Below are positions 10,609 through 19,508 of a stretch of DNA of 64,000 nucleotides, one piece after another (positions within the stretch are counted from its first letter, which is position 1; every line of letters begins with the position of its first letter). The translations under genes were made by a program, and so were the position numbers. Below the pieces are notes generated by a model. It was given only the letters and a program-made list of their open reading frames with translations. It was not told the origin of the DNA and did no database searches. The stretch is taken from contig NZ_JTAM01000005.1 in the NCBI RefSeq assembly GCF_000812565.1, positions 186,001-250,000 on the forward strand. Direction: 5' to 3'. This DNA comes from Flammeovirga sp. OC4. Lineage in GTDB: Bacteria > Bacteroidota > Bacteroidia > Cytophagales > Flammeovirgaceae.

Positions 10609-11508
10609 TTAAAAATGATAATCTCTATGCTTTACTAGGTAGTGCAAAATACCGTCTTTTAAACCTACCCCTGGCACAATGATATTTTCAGCTCCTACGA
10701 TTTCCATACAAGTCATGTATATGTTAGAAGCAGGAATAATCACATCTGCCCTATCTTCATTCAACCTCAATTTACTTACCCTTTCTTCATAAGTGAACTC
10801 CTGCAACCAATTGCTGATTTTTTTCAACTCTGCCAAGAAAGTAGTTTTATCATCACTTTTCTTTTGCTTAGAGAGATTAAATAGCTTGTTGATATTACCA
10901 CCAGTACCAATTGCGACAACCTCCTCACCTTCTCTGATGTAAGGAGAGGATTCTTGTTTGTACCAATGTCTAATTTGATCAAACATTGCTTCCAAATCTT
11001 CTCCACTTAATCTTCTGACACTACCCATTCGGAAGGACCTCGAAGCCACTTTCGTCTTATGACGGTAGATATTTAACTCAGTACTTCCTCCTCCAACATC
11101 AATGTGTACTACATTACCCATAGGAATATAAGGGTCCAAAGTCAAAGCAATCATTTCTGCTTCTGTTGTACCTCTTATTATATCGATTTTAAGACCTTCC
11201 TTATAATATATTCTATCTACGATCTCCTTACCATTTTCTGCTTCTCGCATTGCAGAAGTGGCACAAGCGATGTAATCTTTGACATCATACAGATCGAGTA
11301 AAGTAGAAAAAACCTTCATCAGTTTTACTAATTTCTCTTCGGTTGGTCGTAATATTTTTCCACTTTTAAATACATCCTTCCCAAGTCTGAGGGGAAAACG
11401 CATATATTCTATTTTCTTAAAAGCAACTTCATCTGCTTTATCAATGTGTGTTGTTACAATCTGGAATCGTATGGCATTAGAGCCAATATCTATAGAAGCT
11501 AGTCTCAA
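10609..11508 (-). CDS. Ppx/GppA-family phosphatase (exopolyphosphatase-like)
   Basis: The 299-residue product has the ASKHA ATPase-fold motifs of the Ppx/GppA family: IDIGSNAIRF at residue 5, HIDVGGGSTEL near 140 and AIGTGGNINKL near 200. These bind phosphate and nucleotide. The family hydrolyses inorganic polyphosphate or the pppGpp gamma phosphate. At about 300 residues it is the short form without the C-terminal HD-type domain of E. coli Ppx. A Rel/SpoT alarmone enzyme is encoded at 21480-23699, so a link to (p)ppGpp is possible but not shown by context. Confidence 0.88.
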   Translation of the reverse strand: MRLASIDIGSNAIRFQIVTTHIDKADEVAFKKIEYMRFPLRLGKDVFKSGKILRPTEEKLVKLMKVFSTLLDLYDVKDYIACATSAMREAENGKEIVDRIYYKEGLKIDIIRGTTEAEMIALTLDPYIPMGNVVHIDVGGGSTELNIYRHKTKVASRSFRMGSVRRLSGEDLEAMFDQIRHWYKQESSPYIREGEEVVAIGTGGNINKLFNLSKQKKSDDKTTFLAELKKISNWLQEFTYEERVSKLRLNEDRADVIIPASNIYMTCMEIVGAENIIVPGVGLKDGILHYLVKHRDYHF

Positions 11509-11602
11509 CGTATAAAAAATTAATGTGAACAGTAATCATCTCATGTACTTGGTACATAGATGTAAAAAATATATAAGTATTGTTAGAAGTTAAAAATATA
11601 AA

Positions 11603-11637
11603 AAAAAGAGGTATTACATGACGCAATACCTCTTTTT
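11603..11637 (-). terminator. Intrinsic terminator of the ammonium transporter gene
   Basis: A 13-bp perfect stem (AAAAAGAGGTATT at 11603-11615 with 11625-11637) and a 9-base loop lies just past the stop of the minus-strand gene at 11662, with T runs following on that strand. Confidence 0.85.
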
Positions 11638-11661
11638 CTTCCTTAAGGATATATTTTTTTA

Positions 11662-12972
11662 TTACATAGAGTCGAAAGATTTCTCTCCGTGGTATGACTC
11701 ATCAAGTCCTTCTGACTCAGTGTGAGCATCAATTCTACCACCTGCTGTAAGTAAAGTACTCAATTTGAAAAGGATTGCTGAAGCTACACCTGCAAATACA
11801 ATAGTAACTACAACTGCTTTTAATTGAACTAAAACCTGACCAGGGTTACCATATAATAAACCTGCTGCACCGTTTACTTCAGGGTTAGCAAATACACCTG
11901 TTAAAATTGCACCTACAATACCTACTAAACCATGAATACCAAATACATCAAGCGTATCATCGTATCCTAAAGCTTTCTTTAATTTCACTACACCATAAAA
12001 ACCAACTACACCTGAAATCAAACCGATAGCTAAAGCACCTGATACATCTACAAATCCTGACGCTGGAGTGATACCAACCAAACCAGAGATTACACCTGAT
12101 GCTGAACCTAATAAGGTAGGTTTTCTTTCTTCAGTCATCCACTCGATTAATAACCAAGCCATACCACCTGCTGCTGCTGCTACGTTTGTTACTAACATTG
12201 CATTAGCTGCTACAAAATCAGCTGCTAACTGGCTACCACCGTTGAAACCGAACCAACCGAACCACAATAAAGCACTACCAAGTACCATTAATTTGATTGA
12301 TGAAGGTTTCTCTGATTGCTCATCACGGTGAGAAATTCTGTTACCAAGCATTAAGGCTAAAACTAAACCTGAAATACCTGCATTAATATGGATAACTGTA
12401 CCACCTGCAAAATCTAATTCACCATCGTTGCTTAGGAAACCACCGCCCCATACCCAGTGGGCAATTGGAGAGTAAACTAATGCAACCCATAATGCTGAGA
12501 AGATCATCCATGTAGAATATTTTACACGTTCAATGATTGATCCACTTACAAGTGCAACTGCAATGGCTGCAAATGTACCTTGGAACATAATAAATAAGAT
12601 TCTTGGAATTGTTCCTGCCACGTCAGTGATTTTGACGTCAGCTAATAAGAAAGAAGTAAAATCACCAATGTAAGCGTTTCCTTCTCCGAATGCTAAACTA
12701 TAGCCAATGATTACCCATACTAGCGTACCAGTACAGAATGCAGTGTAACTCATACCAATAGTATTCAATACTGTTTTACGTTGAGCTAAACCACCGTAGA
12801 ATAAAGTTAGACCTGCAGGAGTCATCAACATTACTAATGCTGTAGCGACAAGCATCCATGCCGTATCTCCTGAATCAATTGTTGCTTCCTGAGCAAATGT
12901 TAGTGAAGGCACTAAAAATGCGGACAGTAATAAACCTAGACCTTTAAGGCCTACCTTTTTAATAGAAATCAT
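11662..12972 (-). CDS. amt: Ammonium transporter (Amt family)
   Basis: I take the ATG at 12972 as start (436 residues), because a consensus promoter at 13017-13049 lies inside the longer frame beginning at 13080. The protein begins with a cleavable-looking signal sequence ending SLTFAQE, as in many Amt proteins with an extracytoplasmic N-terminus. Eleven membrane segments follow. The Amt signature DFAGGTVIHINAGISGL and the pore histidine region HGLVGIVGA are clear. It conducts ammonium across the inner membrane. No glnB/glnK gene is adjacent in this window, which is less common for amt. The C-terminal tail (GLDESYHGEKSF) resembles the regulatory tail of the family. Confidence 0.95.
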   Translation of the reverse strand: MISIKKVGLKGLGLLLSAFLVPSLTFAQEATIDSGDTAWMLVATALVMLMTPAGLTLFYGGLAQRKTVLNTIGMSYTAFCTGTLVWVIIGYSLAFGEGNAYIGDFTSFLLADVKITDVAGTIPRILFIMFQGTFAAIAVALVSGSIIERVKYSTWMIFSALWVALVYSPIAHWVWGGGFLSNDGELDFAGGTVIHINAGISGLVLALMLGNRISHRDEQSEKPSSIKLMVLGSALLWFGWFGFNGGSQLAADFVAANAMLVTNVAAAAGGMAWLLIEWMTEERKPTLLGSASGVISGLVGITPASGFVDVSGALAIGLISGVVGFYGVVKLKKALGYDDTLDVFGIHGLVGIVGAILTGVFANPEVNGAAGLLYGNPGQVLVQLKAVVVTIVFAGVASAILFKLSTLLTAGGRIDAHTESEGLDESYHGEKSFDSM

Positions 12973-13016
12973 AATAAATATAGGTGAGTGTGAGTATTTT
13001 TTTATTTCCGATGGTA

Positions 13017-13049
13017 CAAATTTATATAATTCATAATGATTAATACAAA
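13017..13049 (-). promoter_or_regulatory. Promoter of the ammonium transporter gene
   Basis: On the minus strand TTTG (13046-13049) is separated by 21 bases from TAAATTTG (13017-13024), matching the Bacteroidetes consensus TTTG-N19..21-TAnnTTTG. It would start transcription about 40 bases upstream of the ATG at 12972, which supports that start. Confidence 0.65.
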
Positions 13050-13225
13050 TCTTTACGACATTTTTTAAACAATTAAGCATTAAAATAACACCTAATTATC
13101 TGCTTTTAATCATATTTTACACATGAACAGATGAAATAAAACCCTTGAAACCTAAATAAAAACACATTTATCATTTATTTGGTTCATTTTTCAACTTAAA
13201 GGTCGATATTTATGTTTTAGCAATA

Positions 13226-13262
13226 AAAAAGGCTTAACCACAACTTGTGATTAAGCCTTTTT
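13226..13262 (-). terminator. Intrinsic terminator of the pdxH operon
   Basis: A 12-bp stem (13226-13237 with 13251-13262) with an inner CACA/TGTG pairing lies 21 bases past the pdxH stop and is followed by a T run on the minus strand. Confidence 0.85.
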
Positions 13263-13283
13263 GAATTATTTATGAAGAAAAAA

Positions 13284-13925
13284 CTAAGGTGCAAGTCTAT
13301 TTTTACCCCAGTTTCCCTGATCATCTTTCAAATATTCGATTCTATCGTGCAATCTTGAAGGTCTCCCCTGCCAAAACTCTATTCTTGTTGGAGTAATAGC
13401 AAATCCACCCCAATGTGGTGGACGAGGAACTTTTGTGATAAATTTCGCTGCATATTTAGCAAATCGAGTAACTATTACATTTTTGGAAGAGATAACACTA
13501 CTCTGTTCAGAAGCCCAAGCACCTACTTTGCTTTTATAAGGTCTGCTTTCAAAATAGGTATCAGAAGTTTCTTCACTCACTTTTTCTACAGTACCTTCTA
13601 TACAAACCTGTCTTTCCAATTCAGGCCAAAAAAAGTTTAATGCTGCTCTTTTAGACGCTTGAAGAGATTGTCCTTTATTACTTTCGTAATTTGTATAGAA
13701 AACAAAGGCGTTCTCCTCTACTCCTTTTAATAAAACAATTCTTGAAGAAATTCGACCTTCATTATTCACTGAAGCAACATTCATAGCTGTAGGCTCATGT
13801 ACTTCAGCATTGATTGCCTCCTCTAACCAAATTTCAAATTGTTGAATTGGATTTTCTAAAACGTCTTTTTCATCTAAATCTTTTTGGGAATAGTCCTTAC
13901 GGATATCTGCAATTTTAGATTTCAT
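13284..13925 (-). CDS. pdxH: Pyridoxamine 5'-phosphate oxidase
   Basis: The 213-residue product matches the FMN-dependent PNP/PMP oxidase family in length and in order of motifs: SRIVLLKGVEENAFVFYTNY (FMN and phosphate binding), SKVGAWASEQSS near residue 130, RPPHWGG and the C-terminal WGKNRLAP. It oxidises pyridoxine or pyridoxamine phosphate to pyridoxal phosphate, the cofactor of, for example, the gcvP product. It starts six bases after the stop of the upstream FAD protein gene, so the two form an operon ending at the hairpin at 13226-13262. Confidence 0.95.
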   Translation of the reverse strand: MKSKIADIRKDYSQKDLDEKDVLENPIQQFEIWLEEAINAEVHEPTAMNVASVNNEGRISSRIVLLKGVEENAFVFYTNYESNKGQSLQASKRAALNFFWPELERQVCIEGTVEKVSEETSDTYFESRPYKSKVGAWASEQSSVISSKNVIVTRFAKYAAKFITKVPRPPHWGGFAITPTRIEFWQGRPSRLHDRIEYLKDDQGNWGKNRLAP

Positions 13926-13931
13926 CTATCT

Positions 13932-15533
13932 TTATTTTAATGATGCGTCTTTTACGCCACAATATAATTCTGCTATTCTATTGGCACATAGCTCACCATC
14001 CATAGCTGCTGATGCAATACCTCCAGCATATCCAGCTCCTTCTCCACATGGGAAAAGTCTCTTTAATGCCACGTGCTCACAAGACTCTTTCTCTCTTGGA
14101 ATTCTCACCGGTGAAGAAGTTCTACTTTCCACCCCAACAATTTGAGCTTCATTGGTCATATACCCCTTCATTTTTTTACCAAAATCTTTGAAACCAAATT
14201 TCAATCTATGAGCAATCGCTTCCGGTAAGACTTCCCTCATGTCAACTGATAACAAACCAGGTTGGTAAGATGTTTCATTAAGGCTTGAAGAAATTTTACC
14301 ATGTACAAAATCAGCTACTCGTTGCGCCGGTGCAACTTGAGTACCACCCGCTACCTCACAAGCTCTTTTTTCCACTGCAGCTTGGAATTCCATAGCCGCA
14401 AGGTTCCCATATTTCTGAATGTAATCTGAAAAATCCTCATCGTCTACACTCACTACAATACCTGAGTTCGAAAATTTAGAATCTCTTCGAGAAGGAGACA
14501 TACCATTCACAACTACCTCGCCTTCGGCTGTCGCAGAAGGGACTATAAAACCACCGGGACACATACAAAAAGAAAAAACGCCTTTCTTCTGCCCTTTATA
14601 ACCCACTTGTGAAACCAATGAATAAGCCGCTGCTGGTAAATATTCACCTCTATCTCGATTATTCAAGTGATATTGAATTTTATCGATTAAACCTTGCGGG
14701 TGTTCAATTCGAACGCCTAAAGCAAAAGGTTTACGCTCAATTTCTATTTCCTTTTGATCTAGTAACCTAAAAATATCACGAGCAGAATGACCCGTCGCTA
14801 ATAATACTGCTTCACCCGTAATTTGATTCCCATTTTGTGTCATTACACCTTTGATTTCATCTCTTTCAAGGATAAAATCTTCTACCCGAGTTTCAAAGTG
14901 TACTTCTCCACCTGCATTCAAGATACTTTCTCTCATTTCTTGAATTACTTTCGGTAATTTATTAGTACCAATATGCGGATGAGCGTCTACAAGAATTTTT
15001 TCTGAAGCAGAGTGAGCGACAAAAATCTCGCAAATTCTTCTGAAATCACCTCTTTTCTTAGAGCGTGTATATAATTTACCATCAGAATAAGTACCTGCTC
15101 CACCTTCACCGAAACAATAGTTAGAATCTGCATTGACAATATTCTTTTTATTGATATTGGCTAGGTCCTTTCTTCGTTTCTGCACATCATTTCCTCTTTC
15201 AATGACAACTGGCTTGATCCCTAATTCGATCAACCTTAATGCTGCAAATAAACCTGCTGGTCCTGCCCCTACAATCACTACTCTTTTGGCATCTGCCACA
15301 TTAGGGTACTCTTTTTTGTAAGTGATATTTAATGTAGGCTTTTCATCCACAAAAATTTCAGCCTCTACATTTACCTTCACCTTCTTTTTTCGAGCATCAA
15401 TAGATCGTCTTGTCATCCGAACCACTACATTTTCTGCATCATTCAGGCCTTCTTTTTTGGTAATAAACGCCTTAAAATTCTCATCATCGAAAGCAACGTT
15501 CGAAGAGACAACATATTGAGATACTTTTTTCAT
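13932..15533 (-). CDS. FAD-dependent dehydrogenase-like protein (COG2509 type)
   Basis: The 533-residue protein has an N-terminal domain of about 80 residues (FDDENFKAFITKKEG, then RRSIDARKKKVKVNVEAE) followed by the Rossmann motif VVIVGAGPAGLFAALRL with ERGNDVQKR. A second block, NADSNYCFGEGGAGTYSDGK, is typical of this uncharacterised FAD-dependent family; the C-terminal part has PCGEGAGYAGGIASAAMDG, which closes the FAD site. The reaction is unknown. It is the first gene of the operon with pdxH, which suggests a vitamin B6 or flavin-linked role, but that is inference. A TAATTTTG -7-like element on its strand lies at 15571-15578. Confidence 0.85.
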   Translation of the reverse strand: MKKVSQYVVSSNVAFDDENFKAFITKKEGLNDAENVVVRMTRRSIDARKKKVKVNVEAEIFVDEKPTLNITYKKEYPNVADAKRVVIVGAGPAGLFAALRLIELGIKPVVIERGNDVQKRRKDLANINKKNIVNADSNYCFGEGGAGTYSDGKLYTRSKKRGDFRRICEIFVAHSASEKILVDAHPHIGTNKLPKVIQEMRESILNAGGEVHFETRVEDFILERDEIKGVMTQNGNQITGEAVLLATGHSARDIFRLLDQKEIEIERKPFALGVRIEHPQGLIDKIQYHLNNRDRGEYLPAAAYSLVSQVGYKGQKKGVFSFCMCPGGFIVPSATAEGEVVVNGMSPSRRDSKFSNSGIVVSVDDEDFSDYIQKYGNLAAMEFQAAVEKRACEVAGGTQVAPAQRVADFVHGKISSSLNETSYQPGLLSVDMREVLPEAIAHRLKFGFKDFGKKMKGYMTNEAQIVGVESRTSSPVRIPREKESCEHVALKRLFPCGEGAGYAGGIASAAMDGELCANRIAELYCGVKDASLK

Positions 15534-15624
15534 TTAATGTCTGTTCTTTATTTTTAAGAAAAAGATTCCACAAAATTAAGGAATGCAATCTTACGAAACA
15601 GCATGCACAACTTCATTAACAAAA

Positions 15625-15652
15625 AAAGCAGGCAACTTTCGCTACCTGCTTT
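15625..15652 (-). terminator. Intrinsic terminator of the coiled-coil lipoprotein gene
   Basis: On the minus strand AGCAGGTAGC-GAAA-GTTGCCTGCT forms a 10-bp stem (with one mismatch or wobble) capped by a GAAA tetraloop and is followed by seven T. Confidence 0.85.
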
Positions 15653-15677
15653 CTCTTATATTTCTTTCAATACTGAA

Positions 15678-16448
15678 TTAGTCAATTTTTTCTGACAATT
15701 CTTGTACCTTATCATAAGCATCCTTACGGCCCGCTTCAAAAGATTTTTTATACAACTCTAATGCCTCTGCATAAGTTGCTTTCTTTTTCTTAGGAGCCAA
15801 TTTTGTTCTTTTGGCAGCTTCTTCTAAAGCTTCAGCTTGAGCATAAAATGCATCAGCTTCAGTCTTTTTCGCCTGAACCATTAATTCTTGTATTCTATTT
15901 TCTAGTAAAGACAACTCTTCTTTTTTCTTTTGAATTTGAATCTCTTTATCAGAAAGCTCTTTTGCCTGAAGGTCAACCGTCTTAATTAACGCCTTATTTT
16001 CTGTTCTGTATTTATCAACTTGCTGTTTTAAATCAGAGATTTCTTGTGTTTTCTGATCTAATTGTTGTCTTAACTTTCTAATAGTATTCGCGTAAGCACT
16101 ATTTTTAGTATTTGCTTTAGCTAAGCTCGCTTCCATTTGCTCCATACGATTTTCAGATTCTTTCATATAAGCATCAATCGCACGAATTTTTTCTTCATAT
16201 GTTTTACCAGAAATACCTCTTTCCATATCAACATACAAAAGGTTTCTTGACACATCAATAGAGTCAATCAATGCACCTACTTCATCTAAAGTCTGAGCTG
16301 CAGCTTCAGCTCTAGCCAAATCTTCCTGAAGTTTTGCATTTGTAGCTTTTAGTTGATCATTTTCTTCTTGCATGCCACAAGACACAAAAAACAATGCAAT
16401 AGCACCGGAGAAAAAGAATGAAAATGATTTTGTAATGTTATTTGTCAT
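15678..16448 (-). CDS. Coiled-coil lipoprotein
   Basis: The N-terminus MTNNITKSFSFFFSGAIALFFVSC carries a lipobox at Cys24, followed by about 170 residues of heptad-patterned, charged sequence (for example NDQLKATNAKLQEDLARAEA and YRTENKALIKTVDLQAKELS) that should form a long coiled coil. The C-terminal 60 residues are Ala/Lys-rich and helical, with a TPR-like YAEALELYKKSFEAG segment. It is probably a periplasm-facing structural lipoprotein. The partner is unknown. A TACTTTTG -7-like element on the minus strand precedes it. Confidence 0.8.
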   Translation of the reverse strand: MTNNITKSFSFFFSGAIALFFVSCGMQEENDQLKATNAKLQEDLARAEAAAQTLDEVGALIDSIDVSRNLLYVDMERGISGKTYEEKIRAIDAYMKESENRMEQMEASLAKANTKNSAYANTIRKLRQQLDQKTQEISDLKQQVDKYRTENKALIKTVDLQAKELSDKEIQIQKKKEELSLLENRIQELMVQAKKTEADAFYAQAEALEEAAKRTKLAPKKKKATYAEALELYKKSFEAGRKDAYDKVQELSEKID

Positions 16449-16493
16449 TTTTACGATCTATTTTAAATAGCTAAAAAGCATTAAGTACCTCAT

Positions 16494-16521
16494 CAAAAGT
16501 AAAATCTCTATTTTCATACAA
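16494..16521 (-). promoter_or_regulatory. Possible promoter of the coiled-coil lipoprotein gene
   Basis: The minus strand reads TTG (16519-16521), 17 bases, TACTTTTG (16494-16501). The -7 element fits TAnnTTTG, though the spacer is two bases short. Confidence 0.4.
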
Positions 16522-16735
16522 TTTTCTATGAGGCATGCTAGTGTAAACTTACAAATAGTTTTCTCATCTTAAAAATTTACATTAATGCACACAAAAAATT
16601 CCCTCAATAAATAGAAATAGACTAACTTTGACCTAATACTCGGTAAAAGTATATGCTTTTTGAAATGTATCAAAGCAAGATTGCACTTTTCATTTTTCTA
16701 AAACTAAAAAAGACAAGCTTTAATTCTTGATTTTC

Positions 16736-16766
16736 ACATTTTTTGGAATTTTTATACATATATTTG
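16736..16766 (+). promoter_or_regulatory. Promoter of the glycosyltransferase operon
   Basis: CTTG (16736-16739), 19 bases, TATATTTG (16759-16766) fits the Bacteroidetes consensus well. Transcription would start near 16773, giving a leader of about 110 bases before the ATG at 16886. Confidence 0.65.
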
Positions 16767-16885
16767 TGCGGTGATTATTAAAAGTTTGAAGTTTTTACTC
16801 TGTTTTATTAGGTAATCACCTACAACATACCTAGAGTCCCATATCTTTTTTTAACACCTTAAGTAGCTTATCTTTCATTTCATTG

Positions 16886-18073
16886 ATGAAAAAAACAAAA
16901 ATTCTTAGAATAATTGCTAGACTTAATGTCGGCGGCCCTGCGATTCACACTGTTTTACTCACTGATCAATTACAAAACGAAGAATTCGAATCGAAATTGT
17001 ATGCTGGCCCCGTACCTAGCAATGAAGGAGATATGTCTTACTTGGCTTCTGAAAGAGGAGTTGATGTAAACTACATACACGAATTGCAACGAGAATTATC
17101 GTTAAAAAATGATCTCAAGGCACTTTTCCAGATCTTAAAGGTCATGTTGAAGTACAAACCAGATGTTGTACACACACATACCGCAAAAGCAGGATTTATA
17201 GGCAGAGGTGCTGCATTGCTCTATAACATTATTTCCAATTCAAAAACCAAAACGGTTCATACATTTCATGGGCATGTTTTCCATGGATATTTTTCTCCTC
17301 TAAAGACAAAATTATTTCTTTTCATAGAGCGAAGCCTTGCTAAAAGTACTGATAGAATTGTCACTATAACAAACAAGCAACAAGAGGAAATTTTAGGATT
17401 TGGAATCGGAAAAAAAGAACAACATAGTATGATTCCTTTAGGTCTTGACCTGAAGAAATTCTATATAAATAAAAATAAAGATTTTTTACATGAAACTTAT
17501 TCAATACCGAAAAACAAGAAACTTATTGGCATTGTTGCACGTTTTACACAAATAAAGAATCTCGAAATGTTTATTAGAGTCGCTTCATTAATTCATGAAA
17601 AAGACACTAATACTCACTTCTTTATGGTAGGTGACGGAGAGGACAGAACTCACCTCGAATCTTACTGTAAAGTGAATAATGCTTCAAATTTTATCACTTT
17701 CACCGGCTTTTTGAAGAATTTACCGGATATTTATGCGAGTTTGGATTTAGTTTTGCTAACTTCAAATAATGAAGGATCACCTGTTTCAATTATTGAAGCC
17801 ATGACAAGTGGCACATCTGTTGTTTCTACTGCAGTCGGCGGAGTACCTGATTTATTTACAGAATTTGGTCAAAATTATCTTGTTCGCACAAACGATGACG
17901 AAGCGATGGCTTCAGCATCACTTGATATTTTACATTCCGAAGACAATAACCATCGTTTTGTAACAGAACATCAAGACAAAACTTACAAGAAGTATAGTTT
18001 TGATCGATTAGTACAAGACCTAACCGAAACGTACAAAGAGTTAACTTATGAATCAATTAACATTATTGCTTAG
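16886..18073 (+). CDS. Glycosyltransferase family 4
   Basis: The product (395 residues from the ATG at 16886; a TTG lies just before) is a GT-B glycosyltransferase. The N-terminal acceptor domain has LNVGGPAIHT and HTHTAKAGFIGR. The C-terminal donor domain has the GT4 nucleotide-sugar motif SNNEGSPVSIIEAMTSGT with the E-x7-E pair, then VGGVPDL. It probably adds a sugar to a lipid-linked intermediate at the cytoplasmic face. The stop overlaps the start of the following WecA/TagO-type transferase gene by 26 bases, so the two are translationally linked and likely act in one surface polysaccharide pathway. Confidence 0.92.
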   Translation: MKKTKILRIIARLNVGGPAIHTVLLTDQLQNEEFESKLYAGPVPSNEGDMSYLASERGVDVNYIHELQRELSLKNDLKALFQILKVMLKYKPDVVHTHTAKAGFIGRGAALLYNIISNSKTKTVHTFHGHVFHGYFSPLKTKLFLFIERSLAKSTDRIVTITNKQQEEILGFGIGKKEQHSMIPLGLDLKKFYINKNKDFLHETYSIPKNKKLIGIVARFTQIKNLEMFIRVASLIHEKDTNTHFFMVGDGEDRTHLESYCKVNNASNFITFTGFLKNLPDIYASLDLVLLTSNNEGSPVSIIEAMTSGTSVVSTAVGGVPDLFTEFGQNYLVRTNDDEAMASASLDILHSEDNNHRFVTEHQDKTYKKYSFDRLVQDLTETYKELTYESINIIA

Positions 18074-19304
18074 CCTAATTTTAGGTGCAGTTATATCTTT
18101 TTTAATCACTAGGGCGCTTATTAAACAAGCTGTAAAGTTTAATATAGTTGACAAACCTAGAGCTGATCGTTTCCACACCAAAACTACCGCTCTAATGGGA
18201 GGCATAGGTATTATGATCTCCTTTATTATTGTCTCTACTATTATAGAGATTTTGCCAATTTGGTGGTCAGTACCTGTCACTGTTGGCACCCTTTTAAGCG
18301 TTAGTTTTTTATTCCGAGACAAAATCAAAATTTCATACGTATCTAGTACACTTACCGTTATCACAGCTATAGGTAGTATTTTTTACATGTACGGAATGGA
18401 AGCTTTTGAACAAAAAACCTTGTGGTTATATTCAGGTTCTTTGATTATCTTCTTCACAGGAGCTTATGATGATAAATCAAAAGCTATGGAACCAAAAGTG
18501 AAGTTATTTTTCCAATTATTAGCATCTTCCATTGCTATTTTTATTGTTGGATCAGTATCTTTCTTACCACCAGTAGTAAGCCACCTTTTCACTTTCTTTT
18601 GGATTATTGGTGTAATTAATGCTTTGAATCTTGTAGATAATATGAATGGCTTATCCCCTGGATCAGCTGCAATTGCCTCATTATCATTTGGTGTACTTTC
18701 CATTATCTATTTCCACAATGAAGAAGTAGCATTAATCAGTTTAGTGTTAGCCGCTGTATTGTTTGGGTTCTTACCAAACAACTATCCTAATGCTAAGATT
18801 TTTATGGGGGATTCAGGAAGTATGTTTTTAGGGTATATGCTTTCCATGATCGGCGTGATGCAATCTTGGACTGCGACCACAACTATTGACATTAGCATCA
18901 TCACTCCAATTTTACTTTTGGCCTATCCTATTTTTGATGTCACATTTGTAACAATAAATAGAATTAGATCTGGAAGACCTATTTACGTGGGAGGAAAAGA
19001 TCACTCTTCGCATTTACTAGTAAAGTTTGGTTTAACACCAGCAAAAGCAGTACTCTTTTTCTACTGTTTATCAATTATCACTGCTGTAATCTCTTATTAT
19101 ATTAATACCTTAGACTTAGGTTATGCAGGATCAGCTTGTGCCATTATACTTTCAACATTCTGCTTATTAGGGTACACCTTAACAAAGTTACATGACAAAG
19201 AGTATATGCCTTCAACTAAAAACGGAGAACAAGAAGATACAAATGAAAATGTGGAAGTAATTACTGTTCCATCTCAACGCAAACCTTACAAGAAAGCGAG
19301 ATAG
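18048..19304 (+). CDS. Undecaprenyl-phosphate glycosyl-1-phosphate transferase (WecA/TagO/MraY family)
   Basis: The 418-residue integral membrane protein has about ten helices and the family's cytoplasmic loop motifs: YDDKSKAMEPKVK (catalytic Asp-Asp), NLVDNMNGLSPG, IFMGDSGSMFLGY and GGKDHSSHLL. It transfers a sugar-1-phosphate, usually GlcNAc, from UDP-sugar to undecaprenyl phosphate, starting O-antigen, capsule or teichoic-type glycan synthesis. MraY is less likely because the pairing with a GT4 gene fits a surface glycan. The C-terminal tail of about 40 residues is polar and basic. A strong terminator follows. Confidence 0.92.
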   Translation: MNQLTLLLSLILGAVISFLITRALIKQAVKFNIVDKPRADRFHTKTTALMGGIGIMISFIIVSTIIEILPIWWSVPVTVGTLLSVSFLFRDKIKISYVSSTLTVITAIGSIFYMYGMEAFEQKTLWLYSGSLIIFFTGAYDDKSKAMEPKVKLFFQLLASSIAIFIVGSVSFLPPVVSHLFTFFWIIGVINALNLVDNMNGLSPGSAAIASLSFGVLSIIYFHNEEVALISLVLAAVLFGFLPNNYPNAKIFMGDSGSMFLGYMLSMIGVMQSWTATTTIDISIITPILLLAYPIFDVTFVTINRIRSGRPIYVGGKDHSSHLLVKFGLTPAKAVLFFYCLSIITAVISYYINTLDLGYAGSACAIILSTFCLLGYTLTKLHDKEYMPSTKNGEQEDTNENVEVITVPSQRKPYKKAR

Positions 19305-19327
19305 AACAAAAAAATATTCAATTAGAT

Positions 19328-19364
19328 AAAGTGGCTGAGATTTCCTGTAAATCTCAGCCACTTT
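19328..19364 (+). terminator. Intrinsic terminator of the glycosyltransferase operon
   Basis: A 16-bp perfect stem (19328-19343 with 19349-19364) and a 5-base loop is followed by a run of T. Confidence 0.92.
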
Positions 19365-19454
19365 TTTTTATAAGCAAACAGCAATAAACAGCACATAACA
19401 ATGCACTGTTCATTACCACCTTTCTACCTCAGCTACTAAAAATTAGAACAAAAA

Positions 19455-19484
19455 AAGGGGATACCTTGTGACAGATATCCCCTT
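19455..19484 (-). terminator. Intrinsic terminator of the trigger factor gene
   Basis: A 9-bp stem AAGGGGATA (19455-19463) with 19476-19484 lies past the tig stop and is followed by TTTTTTT on the minus strand. Confidence 0.7.
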
Positions 19485-19508
19485 AATTTATCTAACAAAA
19501 AGCTCTAA

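Larger units (their letters stand above)
16449..16885. other. Divergent intergenic region with promoters
   Basis: These 437 AT-rich bases separate the minus-strand lipoprotein gene from the plus-strand glycosyltransferase gene. They hold a plus-strand promoter (16736-16766), a minus-strand promoter-like pair (16494-16521) and an isolated plus-strand TAACTTTG at 16623-16630. I see no gene or RNA hairpin. Confidence 0.6.

Noticed and set aside
12973-13080. Longer N-terminus for the ammonium transporter (start at 13080)
   Set aside because: The consensus promoter at 13017-13049 lies inside it, and the extra residues precede the signal sequence with no function.
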